The notes under the pieces: generated by a model
Database searches by the model: none
Told to the model about the DNA's origin: nothing
What the model saw: only the letters and a program-made list of their open reading frames with translations
Assembly: GCA_964440405.1 (NCBI GenBank)
Contig: CAYTSB010000001.1
Coordinates: forward strand, 1-52,192
Source: DAOSVX01 sp964440405
Lineage (GTDB): Bacteria; Bacillota_I; Bacilli_A; RF39; UBA660
DNA: 52,192 bases
Direction of reading: 5' to 3'
Made by a program: the position numbers and the translations under genes
Shown here: one piece after another, positions 17,921-26,102 of the stretch
How positions within the stretch are numbered: position 1 is the first letter of the stretch
How the letters are laid out: every line of letters begins with the position of its first letter

Positions 17921-18468
17921 TCGCTCATCACCGTCCCAAAAGTGGTTCTAACATTTCCACTAAAGAAATTATCAATCAGCATTCTTAAATCTTCATTATT
18001 TACTTGTGAAGAATTTAACTGACAATTAGCTAAATTACTAATTAAGTTATGAATTCTTTTTTGAATAATCTCCTGTCTTTTATCTTTAAATAATATGTAG
18101 TATTCAGTATCAACAACATTTAATTGCGTACTCATAAACATGTTAGCTTTATTAATGTCCTGGACAATTAATTTTCTAATAATTGGATCATTTGTATTAT
18201 TATATTGAACTTGTAATTGAGACAGATAAATATTAATATCTACTGGTCTATCAGCTACTATAAGCCAAAATTCATAATCAATAACATTATAAAATGTTCT
18301 AAAATTAAATATTATATTATCCTGAGCATCCTGATCTAAAATAAAGATGTTTTTAGGTGCTATTTTGACACCAGTAACAAAGTTTCCATCCTCAAGATAA
18401 ATCATTCCATTTAGAATATTTTTAATTGGAATCCAATCTTCTGTATATTTAGAGTTTTGATTCTTCAT
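17917..18468 (-). CDS. Separate VirB4 N-terminal domain protein
   Basis: 183 residues. It matches the N-terminal region that VirB4 proteins usually carry in the same chain (WIPIKNILNGMIYLEDGN, a DADRP-like segment IVADRPVDINIYL, and a helical RQEIIQKRIHNLISN part). It stops at MSE and the ATPase starts in the same ATGA, at what would be a domain boundary. A genuine split with coupled translation is therefore likely, though a frameshift in the assembly is possible. The ATG at 18468 is favoured (GGTGTTGG upstream); the gene overlaps prgI by 20 nt. Confidence 0.8.
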   Translation of the reverse strand: MKNQNSKYTEDWIPIKNILNGMIYLEDGNFVTGVKIAPKNIFILDQDAQDNIIFNFRTFYNVIDYEFWLIVADRPVDINIYLSQLQVQYNNTNDPIIRKLIVQDINKANMFMSTQLNVVDTEYYILFKDKRQEIIQKRIHNLISNLANCQLNSSQVNNEDLRMLIDNFFSGNVRTTFGTVMSE

Positions 18469-18757
18469 CGTACCAACACCAACCTTTCCATATATAATTT
18501 CTTCTATTAGTAAAAAATCCAATAAAATTTCTTATTAACTGTAACATATTATGATAATGAGGAACTGGAGCTACTAAAAATGCTGATATTAACGCTGGTA
18601 ACAGAATTAATATCATTACTCCTAACTGAGTTGTTTTAATTGCCACTAAAAATATTAAAGTTAATCCAACCCCACTACCAAAGATTATTAAATCCAAACT
18701 AGTAAAAAATCCTAATATTAACATTGATTTCTTAGAGTTTGCCGGAATTATATACAT
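18449..18757 (-). CDS. prgI: PrgI family membrane protein (VirB3-like)
   Basis: 102 residues, opening MYIIPANSKKSMLILGFF, the PrgI signature, with two hydrophobic helices (about 25-45 and 48-62) and a conserved tail with NRRNYIWKGWCWYDEE. PrgI proteins of Gram-positive T4SS correspond to VirB3, a small inner-membrane protein that works with VirB4. It lies directly upstream of VirB4, as in other T4SS loci. Confidence 0.93.
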   Translation of the reverse strand: MYIIPANSKKSMLILGFFTSLDLIIFGSGVGLTLIFLVAIKTTQLGVMILILLPALISAFLVAPVPHYHNMLQLIRNFIGFFTNRRNYIWKGWCWYDEESKL

Positions 18758-18784
18758 ATAATATCCTCCTTTTTATTCTTATAA

Positions 18785-20722
18785 TTATTTCCCCGATCCT
18801 GGTTTTTTCTGAACCTTGTCTTTACCAAATTTCGCAGCTGCTCCTCTTTCACTTTTAATCTTACGTTCTTCTGTTTGAGCGGCATAATTATCTTTTTTAG
18901 CAGCAGCCTTAGCACTTTTAATACCTTTGTTATCTTTTACTAATTCTGTTACTCCTACGACTTTACCATCTTTTATCATTTCATTTACTTCTTTTAAAGA
19001 TTCAGCTGTTGCTAATTCCTGATTACCAAAATGCAATAATTCTTTACCATCTGAATCCTTCATTTTGTTTCCATTAGAATCTCTTTGGAAAACATTTTCA
19101 CCGCTTAAGAGGGTATCTTTTATTGCATCTTTAGAGTTATTAAGATATTCATCAATATATCCCTGTGCTTTAGTTAGCTCATCAGCTGATGCTCCTGCCA
19201 TTTTCTTGGCTTCCAAATCCTGAACTAATCCATAATAGCTAGTTTTATTATCAAATTTTTTACCATCAGCAGCAGTAAAAGCTTGCTTATAATTTCTGTG
19301 TTTTGCAATTGCTTCTGCATTTTCATCTATTGATTTATCTAATTCAAGTAATCTTTGAGCATTTGCTTTTCTTTCTTCAATATGTGCTCTTCTTAAATCT
19401 CTTGCTTCTAATGATTCCTGACCACGATTATGTCGACCAACTTCTCTTGCTCTACTATACCAACCAGCGCCATCTGCACGAGCTTCTTGTCTTAGAACTC
19501 TATTTTGATAATTTCTACCTCTTGCTTCGGCAGCACTTTTTGACAATTTAGCTGGATTAAGAGCCTGATCTTTACCAAATAATGGCATTTCCCCAAGTTT
19601 TTTACCAATCCCAATTTGTAGACTGGCATCTCCTAAATTAAACATTGATGATATAAGTTTTGGAGCTTCTTTCATAAACAGCAATATACCAAAAATAATA
19701 GCTACCTGAGTAAATATTTTAATGATATCTATTTTAGTTGTAGATATTTCAAAAGCAAATGCTGAATCAGGTTGATTAGATGCAAAAACATTATTAATAG
19801 CATCTGGTACCAAATTAATTAAATAGACGCACAGAAAAATAATTAACAGTCTTATAAACAAATCTAAATAAGTTTTAGTTAAACCTTTTAGCCAGTTATC
19901 AAAAACAGTATTTTGTTTTGGAATTATACGCATTGCTACTGGAACAGGAGCAACAAGTTGAAAATATGCTAATTTAATAACCCTAACTCCTAAATCTATA
20001 CAAAAAGATATTAATAAATAACATACAAATCCACCAGCTATTAAGGAAAGCCCACCCATATATTGAACTTCACCATCATCTATCTCTTTTCTAATTTTAG
20101 AAGTATTATACCTAAAAATCACTCCATAATCAGTTTCATTAGTTGGATTAGTTACACGAAGATAAACTGGACAAAAATTTGAAGCTACTACTCCAGTTTG
20201 GCAACCTAAATTTGCGTTACCTTCAAATCCTAAAGGATAAATAAATGCATCATACATTATTACAGCTATATTTTTACCTACATTACTAGAATTGGTTGTG
20301 CTATCTGATTCGTTAACATCTCCAATTAGAATTTTACCAATTATATTTTCTGATACAACAACTTGTTGAAAACGATATAAATATTTGAATCCAGTCGGTA
20401 ATAAAGTTAAAATAACTATAGTTAAAACAATATTTAACGCTATTTTTGAAGCAGGCATATCACCAGAAGTAATTTTTTCTGGATCAACAATCATTGTTAA
20501 TAATTGAAAAGCAACTATAAATAGCATTACTATTCCTAGAATAGCATAAATCCTTGTTGCAAATTCTGCATATGTTGATGCTGAAAATAACTGTGTATTA
20601 GCAATAGACATTAATAATGTATATAACATATCTATAAGCCAATATACCATTCCATCAAGAAAAAGTAAAACTTGATAGACGCCTTTCATAAATAATCCAG
20701 ATGTTAAAAATAGATTCGCCAT
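18785..20722 (-). CDS. virB6: VirB6/TrbL-like channel membrane protein with long tail
   Basis: 645 residues. The first ~365 hold about six to seven membrane helices, an outer loop with two Cys (about 174 and 184), and the segment KLAYFQLVAPVPVAMRIIPK, typical of Gram-positive VirB6/TrbL-type T4SS proteins. The last ~275 residues are a soluble, highly charged Ala/Lys/Arg/Glu-rich tail with coiled-coil character (about 385-470), ending KKPGSGK, presumably cytoplasmic. The protein is thought to form the inner-membrane channel. Its place before PrgI and VirB4 is the usual one. Confidence 0.9.
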   Translation of the reverse strand: MANLFLTSGLFMKGVYQVLLFLDGMVYWLIDMLYTLLMSIANTQLFSASTYAEFATRIYAILGIVMLFIVAFQLLTMIVDPEKITSGDMPASKIALNIVLTIVILTLLPTGFKYLYRFQQVVVSENIIGKILIGDVNESDSTTNSSNVGKNIAVIMYDAFIYPLGFEGNANLGCQTGVVASNFCPVYLRVTNPTNETDYGVIFRYNTSKIRKEIDDGEVQYMGGLSLIAGGFVCYLLISFCIDLGVRVIKLAYFQLVAPVPVAMRIIPKQNTVFDNWLKGLTKTYLDLFIRLLIIFLCVYLINLVPDAINNVFASNQPDSAFAFEISTTKIDIIKIFTQVAIIFGILLFMKEAPKLISSMFNLGDASLQIGIGKKLGEMPLFGKDQALNPAKLSKSAAEARGRNYQNRVLRQEARADGAGWYSRAREVGRHNRGQESLEARDLRRAHIEERKANAQRLLELDKSIDENAEAIAKHRNYKQAFTAADGKKFDNKTSYYGLVQDLEAKKMAGASADELTKAQGYIDEYLNNSKDAIKDTLLSGENVFQRDSNGNKMKDSDGKELLHFGNQELATAESLKEVNEMIKDGKVVGVTELVKDNKGIKSAKAAAKKDNYAAQTEERKIKSERGAAAKFGKDKVQKKPGSGK

Positions 20723-20740
20723 ACTAATTACCTCCCTTCA

Positions 20741-21835
20741 TTAAACGCAAATAGTTCCCATTCCACCAATTAAAGATAACAATAAATTTAATATCATTGG
20801 CAAAAAGAATATTAATATAGCAATAATTAATCTTTTTACTGCTTTTTCTGAAGCTTTTTTTATCTGATCTTCATCTTTTGCAAAAACTGCTCCAGTAAAA
20901 TCTAGTATTGACATAAGAAAAACCAAACCCACCCCGGCCATTCTTATAACATTAAAAATATTAGACAATATTTTCGAAAAATAAGTGCCTTCAAGTATTC
21001 CGGTACAATCACCTGGATTAGTATTTGTTCCTGTTCCATTGCCATTATTTGTTTCAGTTCCAGTATTATTATAAACAACATCATACTTACTTGAATCCAT
21101 AGTAATAACAAATCTATCACTAGTATTATCTCTAGCTAAAACAAAGGAGCTGCTAACATTGGAACCAACGAATATTTTTGGTAAATCTGTTGCGCTAATA
21201 TAATATTTGTAAGTGGCATCATTGATTTCAACATCACTAGTTGATACCTCTAATTTAGAAAGATTATTTACTTGAACATATTTTTTACCATTAAGAATAG
21301 AAAATGTAATTACATCTTCTGTTCCTCTATAAGAATTAAAAAACTTTTTAGCTACTTCTGCTGACGGAGTTGTATTTATCGGAGTTGTTCTTTCTTCAAC
21401 CAACTTAAAATTAATTCCACCTCCAGAACTTACTAGAGTTATTTTGGCATTCTTTTCACTAGCAGTAAAGTTCATACATTTATTATTATTTAAGAAATAG
21501 TTACCAAAAGTCTCTAAAAAAGTATTGTCTACAATTAATTTTAAACTTTGACTTAATCCAATATCACTACTATCTGCTATAATATCTAAATCACTAGCTG
21601 AGTCATTATTTAACCATGTTTTTAATCTTAAACTATCATTTTTTACATAAAAAATAATATTTATTTTATCTTGGTAATTTGTACTCTCATAAGTACATGA
21701 TAAATCATTTATTAAATTCCTTCTATCATCAGGTAAATCGTCTAGCATTTGTTTCCATGCTGTTTTACGACAACCCGCAATTAAAAAGACAGCTGCAATT
21801 AAAATAATTATTTTTCTTATCTTTTTATCTTTCAT
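20741..21835 (-). CDS. Lipoprotein with C-terminal VirB2-like two-helix module
   Basis: 364 residues. A lipoprotein signal with LIAGC (Cys22) is followed by a ~270-residue outer domain and two C-terminal membrane helices joined by a charged loop (AKDEDQIKKASEKAVKRL). That module matches the two-helix VirB2/TrbC-like pilin modules of the adjacent gene. The ATG at 21835 is chosen because AGGAG lies 9 nt upstream. It may supply a channel or pilus subunit that carries its own outer domain. The outer domain is not recognised. Confidence 0.8.
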   Translation of the reverse strand: MKDKKIRKIIILIAAVFLIAGCRKTAWKQMLDDLPDDRRNLINDLSCTYESTNYQDKINIIFYVKNDSLRLKTWLNNDSASDLDIIADSSDIGLSQSLKLIVDNTFLETFGNYFLNNNKCMNFTASEKNAKITLVSSGGGINFKLVEERTTPINTTPSAEVAKKFFNSYRGTEDVITFSILNGKKYVQVNNLSKLEVSTSDVEINDATYKYYISATDLPKIFVGSNVSSSFVLARDNTSDRFVITMDSSKYDVVYNNTGTETNNGNGTGTNTNPGDCTGILEGTYFSKILSNIFNVIRMAGVGLVFLMSILDFTGAVFAKDEDQIKKASEKAVKRLIIAILIFFLPMILNLLLSLIGGMGTICV

Positions 21836-21897
21836 TTGATAAACTCCTATCATATATAATACATAATACCATATTTTTTTTATTTATTCCAATAAAA

Positions 21898-23154
21898 TTA
21901 TGATCCTAACTGCGAATACAAATATTCATCTATACAAGTTTGTTTTTTACTATCCATATATTCACATTCGCTACCGTCTGGATCAAATAAACAAACAGTA
22001 CAATCAGTAAATCCTTGAGAAACACTAGCATAATCTTCCACTAAATTAAATGCTATTTTAATAATTGCTGGAATAAAGAAAATAATAATACCAGCAATTA
22101 TTCTTTTTACAAACATTGAAGAAGATTTTTTCAACTGATCAGAATCACTAGCCACCACAGCTTTACCATAATCAATTGCTCCCATAACTATTAAACCTAT
22201 TGGAATGACAAGTTTTAATATAAATAATAAATAGCCAAAAAATCTCCATACTTGATATGTTTCTATGCAAAAAGGACAAATAACATCATTTGCTGCTGCA
22301 GTTCCTCCTAAAGATCCTCCGGCATTTAAAATGGCTTCTTCTATCTCTTCTTTAGTAACTTTTTTAGGGTCTGAAAATTCTACTAAATTGCAATCATAAC
22401 CTTTTCCTCTAGTCCAAAAATTTGTACCTTCTACAAAACCAGGAAATATATTAGTAGGAGGATTTGTATTTTGAGCTGTATCAAAAAATTTTAATGGATA
22501 ATTACCACTGCGGAAGCGATAATTTGCACCTTCAAAGGTTATTGCTTCTTCTGCACAAGCAACTCCATAAACATAAGCAGGACATTCTTCTCTATTAAGA
22601 TAATAATCCTTAGAAGCTTTGTCAATAACGATACCATCATTATCTTTGTTTTTACCCGTATCTGGTCTTGTATAATAAACATCTGTAGTAAATTTTAAAG
22701 TTTGATTATTCTTAATAGTATATGTTAATACCAGTTGATAACCAATTGTAACNNNNNNNNNNNNNNNNNNNNNNNNNNNNNNNNNNNNNNNNNNNNNNNN
22801 NNNNNNNNNNNNNNNNNNNNNNNNNNNNNNNNNNNNNNNNNNNNNNNNNNNNTCATATTCAGTTTTAAGTTCGCCACTTTGGAATTCACCAAGTAATCCA
22901 AATATTAAACCAACAATAGTTGGAATAAAGAAAATAACAATTCCAGCAATAGCTCTTTTTACTAAAGTTTGAGTAGCGCTTTTAATTTCATCTTCCTTTT
23001 GAGCAACAACCGCTTTGCCTAAATCAAGTGAACCCCAAACAATTAATAAAATAGGTATTACTATCTTAAAAATAAAGAATACGGTACTTAAAAAGTGTAA
23101 GATGGATCCAGCGTCGGTACAAAAACCTCCAATTAATATTAAACTATTAAACAT
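21898..23154 (-). CDS. VirB2-like protein(s), two pilin modules around a gap
   Basis: As drawn, 418 residues crossing 100 N. The N-terminal part (before the gap) is a ~100-residue VirB2-like unit: helix FIFKIVIPILLIVWGS, loop LGKAVVAQKEDEIKSATQ, helix AGIVIFFIPTIVG. The part after the gap is an outer domain with several Cys, then a second module (LKLVIPIGLIVMGAIDYG, loop with KAVVASDSDQLKKSS, helix AGIIIFFIPAI) and a Cys-rich C-terminus. A stop and new start may be hidden in the gap, making this two genes: a plain pilin and a copy of the next gene type. GAGAGAGAGG precedes the ATG. Confidence 0.75.
   Translation of the reverse strand: MFNSLILIGGFCTDAGSILHFLSTVFFIFKIVIPILLIVWGSLDLGKAVVAQKEDEIKSATQTLVKRAIAGIVIFFIPTIVGLIFGLLGEFQSGELKTEYXXXXXXXXXXXXXXXXXXXXXXXXXXXXXXXXXXVTIGYQLVLTYTIKNNQTLKFTTDVYYTRPDTGKNKDNDGIVIDKASKDYYLNREECPAYVYGVACAEEAITFEGANYRFRSGNYPLKFFDTAQNTNPPTNIFPGFVEGTNFWTRGKGYDCNLVEFSDPKKVTKEEIEEAILNAGGSLGGTAAANDVICPFCIETYQVWRFFGYLLFILKLVIPIGLIVMGAIDYGKAVVASDSDQLKKSSSMFVKRIIAGIIIFFIPAIIKIAFNLVEDYASVSQGFTDCTVCLFDPDGSECEYMDSKKQTCIDEYLYSQLGS
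22753..22852. other. Assembly gap (100 N) between VirB2-like modules
   Basis: A run of exactly 100 N, placeholder length, between the two VirB2-like halves; it could hide a gene boundary. Confidence 0.99.
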
Positions 23155-23177
23155 AATTACCTCTCTCTCTTATTTAT

Positions 23178-23206
23178 ATTTTATCTTTTTTTACAATTAC
23201 TGTCAA
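23178..23206 (-). promoter_or_regulatory. Promoter of the T4SS core unit
   Basis: TTGACA (minus strand 23206-23201), 17 nt, then TAAAAT (23183-23178). It lies in the short gap between the tadZ stop and the first VirB2-like gene, so the T4SS core can be transcribed apart from the Tad genes. Confidence 0.75.
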
Positions 23207-23212
23207 TATGTT

Positions 23213-24193
23213 TTAAAATTTGAATAATCCCAGGATTTTATTTTCTTCTTTTATTTCCTTCTGTTGTTTTAAAAATCCCAATTTATTTAAAAAATCATCT
23301 AATACTTTGTGCTTTTCTTTCTTATCATCTAAAGGTGGTATATTGTAAAACACTTCGGTTTTAGCTTCATATTCAAAGTCTAAAACATCTTTATTATCTA
23401 GCAGACTTTTATTTAGCACTATTTTTTTGCCTTTTAATTTTTCAAAAACAGTTCGATCTCTTCTAATCATTCGATTTAATTTTATTGTACTTGGCTCAAT
23501 TAAATACAAAACATCACCACAAGCATCTTCATTATCAGTACCATTTAAATCAACTAAAATAATATCAAAATCTTTTAATTTCATCAATTCTTTTAAAAAT
23601 GTTTCTGAAGTTGCACTGATTAGATTCTTATCGTTAAACAATGCAAAATCACGACGATCAATTTCAATCGCACAAACTGAATAATTAAGTTCCAACTGTC
23701 TTTTTAACATATAGATTAAAGTGGTTGATCCCGCATGGTCAGTTATATTTCTAATTCCAATGATGCTTTTTCTTTCAGTTTCATATTTATCGGCAATAAC
23801 CCCAGTTAAATCCTGTAATTGCTGAATATGGGCCACATCCTTATAGCTATTGGGATTATTAATTAAATATTTGATAGTCTCAATATTTCTACTAAAATTA
23901 TAAATACCCATGGAAATTAATTTAGACAGGTAGGTTGTAGATGACGATTCTTCACTCTCATCTAGAATTAAAATAACTTTACTCATGTCTAAATTAACTG
24001 ATAATTTCTGAATATTAGTAATATCTTTATAATTTTTAATTGCCGTAATATCTAATATCATTCGGTTAAAAAAGAAATTAGAAAAAGTATCGATTAATTC
24101 ATCGACTTCAAATTCCCCATTCATTGTTTTTATTACATCTATATCTAGGTTAGCTAGCATAGATTGATATTTATTAGCAATAATTACATTCAT
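23213..24193 (-). CDS. tadZ: TadZ/CpaE-like protein with degenerate ATPase site
   Basis: 326 residues. An N-terminal receiver-like part (strands VIIANKY, RMILDIT, KVILILD) is followed by a MinD/ParA-like domain. The P-loop is degenerate: GIRNITDHAGSTTLIY stands where GGxGKT would be, and the later strand FDIILVDLNGTDNEDACGD replaces the switch region. TadZ/CpaE places the Tad machine at its site in the cell and atypical Walker A motifs are known in the family. The ATG at 24193 is favoured (AGGAG 5 nt upstream). It ends the Tad part and is followed by a new promoter. Confidence 0.82.
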   Translation of the reverse strand: MNVIIANKYQSMLANLDIDVIKTMNGEFEVDELIDTFSNFFFNRMILDITAIKNYKDITNIQKLSVNLDMSKVILILDESEESSSTTYLSKLISMGIYNFSRNIETIKYLINNPNSYKDVAHIQQLQDLTGVIADKYETERKSIIGIRNITDHAGSTTLIYMLKRQLELNYSVCAIEIDRRDFALFNDKNLISATSETFLKELMKLKDFDIILVDLNGTDNEDACGDVLYLIEPSTIKLNRMIRRDRTVFEKLKGKKIVLNKSLLDNKDVLDFEYEAKTEVFYNIPPLDDKKEKHKVLDDFLNKLGFLKQQKEIKEENKILGLFKF

Positions 24194-24201
24194 ATTTTCT
24201 C

Positions 24202-24696
24202 CTAACATTCTCCCCAGATTTTACAATCTGATGGGTAGAATATATCTGTTGTTTCGCCACTAACTTTAAAAGTCATAAATTCACCAAAAACCGGCAAATT
24301 TAAATTAAAAAATACAATTACCTCGTAGTATCCCTCCTGAGGATAACTTGCATTGTGTTTATTATGTTTTTTCACACAGTAACTATATTTTGTGTTTTTA
24401 TCGGGCATACTGATATCAGATTTATTCCATACTCGCCATGATCCATCTGTTGGACATGAGCCTAAATTACGATATCCTGAAGTACTTAAATAATTATCAA
24501 TCCTTTGGGCAGCTCCCGGATCATTAGAAGTATTATCACTGGTAAATCCTTCTTCTTCTTCAATAAGATCAATTATTTGATTCTTTATTTTAAAAGCTCT
24601 TGAATAATTGATTGTTACAGCTAAAAAAGCTGTAAATAATAAGATAAATGTTATTACTAAGCCAAATATCCAAGCTCCACCAATTGATTCTCTCAT
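24202..24696 (-). CDS. TadE-like pseudopilin 2
   Basis: 164 residues. A short leader (MRESIGG) and one hydrophobic helix (about 8-30) precede an outer domain with four Cys, ending CKIWGEC. The N-terminus and the mid-domain match the neighbouring gene (MREAIGG, NYSRA, YYEV/YYQV followed by VFF), so the two are tandem paralogues. TadE/F-type proteins are minor pilins of Tad systems, processed like Flp. The first codons overlap nothing; tadZ starts 9 nt after its stop. Confidence 0.8.
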   Translation of the reverse strand: MRESIGGAWIFGLVITFILLFTAFLAVTINYSRAFKIKNQIIDLIEEEEGFTSDNTSNDPGAAQRIDNYLSTSGYRNLGSCPTDGSWRVWNKSDISMPDKNTKYSYCVKKHNKHNASYPQEGYYEVIVFFNLNLPVFGEFMTFKVSGETTDIFYPSDCKIWGEC

Positions 24697-24717
24697 AGTA
24701 TCATCCTTACTAAATTA

Positions 24718-25164
24718 TTATGGAAAATAAAGCTGTTTAGAGTCACCAGTAACCCTAAAAGTAAATAAATCTCTAAATATTGGCAAATCAATTCTAAAGA
24801 ATACCTGAACTTGGTAATAAACACCTGTAGCACTATCGTTTTGATATGTTGAATCAGCTTCAACATTAATTGAACGATAACAATAATAACTTTCACCATA
24901 TCCATACCCTTTGTCATTCAAGTTACCAGTAAATCCCTCATCACATTTTCCCAAAGTTTTATAACCAACATTTTGTAAATATTCATCAATTTCAACTTTA
25001 GCTATATCATTATAGCCATTTTGTCTTTCAATAATATCTACAATAGCATTTTTTACATTATAAGCTCGTGAGTAATTAACAGCTAGGCATAGATAGCCAG
25101 TAAATAGCATCACAAATAAAATAACTATTGTAAACAACCAAGTGCCACCTATCGCCTCTCTCAC
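24718..25164 (-). CDS. TadE-like pseudopilin 1
   Basis: 148 residues. Leader MREAIGG, a single hydrophobic helix (about 8-30), then AVNYSRAYNVKNAIVDIIERQNG and an outer domain ending LFTFRVTGDSKQLYFP. It is a paralogue of the next gene. The pair follows the major pilin directly, as minor pilins do in Tad loci. Confidence 0.8.
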   Translation of the reverse strand: MREAIGGTWLFTIVILFVMLFTGYLCLAVNYSRAYNVKNAIVDIIERQNGYNDIAKVEIDEYLQNVGYKTLGKCDEGFTGNLNDKGYGYGESYYCYRSINVEADSTYQNDSATGVYYQVQVFFRIDLPIFRDLFTFRVTGDSKQLYFP

Positions 25165-25184
25165 TTTATCACCTACTTATAAAA

Positions 25185-25418
25185 TTAATCGTTACCACAT
25201 GGGCATGTAATATCTTGGGGATTATTATCTTCATCATAATAAACACATGCTGCTGTAGTACCCTCACATTGCTCGCAAATTGCATTAGCACATCTGGTAC
25301 TCTGTTGAATGTTATTTCTAATAATTGGCCAGACAATTGTGTAAAATAATGCTCCAATTGCAGCAATAGCTAAAACAGTTACGACAGTCATATTTAGTTC
25401 TCCGGTTGCCTCTTTCAT
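25185..25418 (-). CDS. flp: Flp-like major pilin, cysteine-rich
   Basis: 77 residues. A short leader (MKEATG) precedes a hydrophobic helix (about 10-33, VVTVLAIAAIGALFYTIV), the Flp/class IVb pilin plan. The C-terminal half has six Cys (43, 48, 51, 58, 72, 74), unusual for Flp pilins, most of which lack Cys. A strong AAAGGAGG ribosome site and its own promoter suggest high expression. A zinc-ribbon reading of the CxxC/CxC pattern is possible but the membrane helix favours a pilin. Confidence 0.75.
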   Translation of the reverse strand: MKEATGELNMTVVTVLAIAAIGALFYTIVWPIIRNNIQQSTRCANAICEQCEGTTAACVYYDEDNNPQDITCPCGND

Positions 25419-25446
25419 TTAAATTCCTCCTTTATTTTATATTTTA

Positions 25447-25475
25447 ATTATAACTAAATTTAATGCTAATTACAA
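25447..25475 (-). promoter_or_regulatory. Promoter of the pilin gene
   Basis: TTGTAA (minus 25475-25470), 17 nt, then TATAAT (25452-25447), about 28 nt before the pilin ATG. The -35 box overlaps the tadC stop. Confidence 0.65.
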
Positions 25476-26102
25476 ATTAAACATCATTAAGATTGACAGT
25501 ACTAACAAGAGCATAACTCCAGCCCCAGTTGTAATTAACATATACATAGTTTTACCTTCCATTTTTTCAAGTCGCTCTTTATATTTAGTTTCACGTGACT
25601 TTTGTTGTAAATTAGAAATTGTTTTAGAAAAAGCGAGTAATTGTTCCTGCTTTCTTTCCTGCCTTCCTAAACTTAAACGATATAAAAGTCTCATCATTCG
25701 CATTGAGTCTCTAACTGGATATTCCTTAGCAAAATCCATATAAGGTTCAATCGTCTGATTACCAGCATCGATTTTTTCAATTAATCTTGTTAATCCTGAT
25801 TTAAATATTGGCGGAGCATCTTGAATCGATTTACCAATTGCTACTGGTACAGTGTAATGTTGAATTAATATTTCTAAGTTCTTTAAATAATATGGCAAGA
25901 GTAAGTTAATCTCATGTAAATGTTTTTTATAATAATTCTTTAAAGTAAAATAATCTAGTTTAAAGATTGCAAAACCAACTAAAAGTGCAAANNNNNNNNN
26001 NNNNNNNNNNNNNNNNNNNNNNNNNNNNNNNNNNNNNNNNNNNNNNNNNNNNNNNNNNNNNNNNNNNNNNNNNNNNNNNNNNNNNNNNNNNTCAATATAC
26101 AT
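25470..26102 (-). CDS. tadC: TadC-like inner-membrane platform protein
   Basis: About 210 residues as drawn, with 100 N right after the third codon. The remaining T2SSF domain is clear: HEINLLLPYYLKNLEILIQ, PVAIGKSIQDAP, MRMMRLLYRLSLG, and a final membrane helix (GAGVMLLLVLSILMMF). TadC pairs with TadB to form the membrane platform that the TadA ATPase drives. The chain is short for the family, so more than 33 residues are probably missing in the gap. The start overlaps the tadB stop (TAATG). Confidence 0.85.
   Translation of the reverse strand: MYIXXXXXXXXXXXXXXXXXXXXXXXXXXXXXXXXXXFALLVGFAIFKLDYFTLKNYYKKHLHEINLLLPYYLKNLEILIQHYTVPVAIGKSIQDAPPIFKSGLTRLIEKIDAGNQTIEPYMDFAKEYPVRDSMRMMRLLYRLSLGRQERKQEQLLAFSKTISNLQQKSRETKYKERLEKMEGKTMYMLITTGAGVMLLLVLSILMMFNL
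25992..26091. other. Assembly gap (100 N) in tadC N-terminus
   Basis: A run of exactly 100 N of unknown true length near the start of tadC. Confidence 0.99.
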
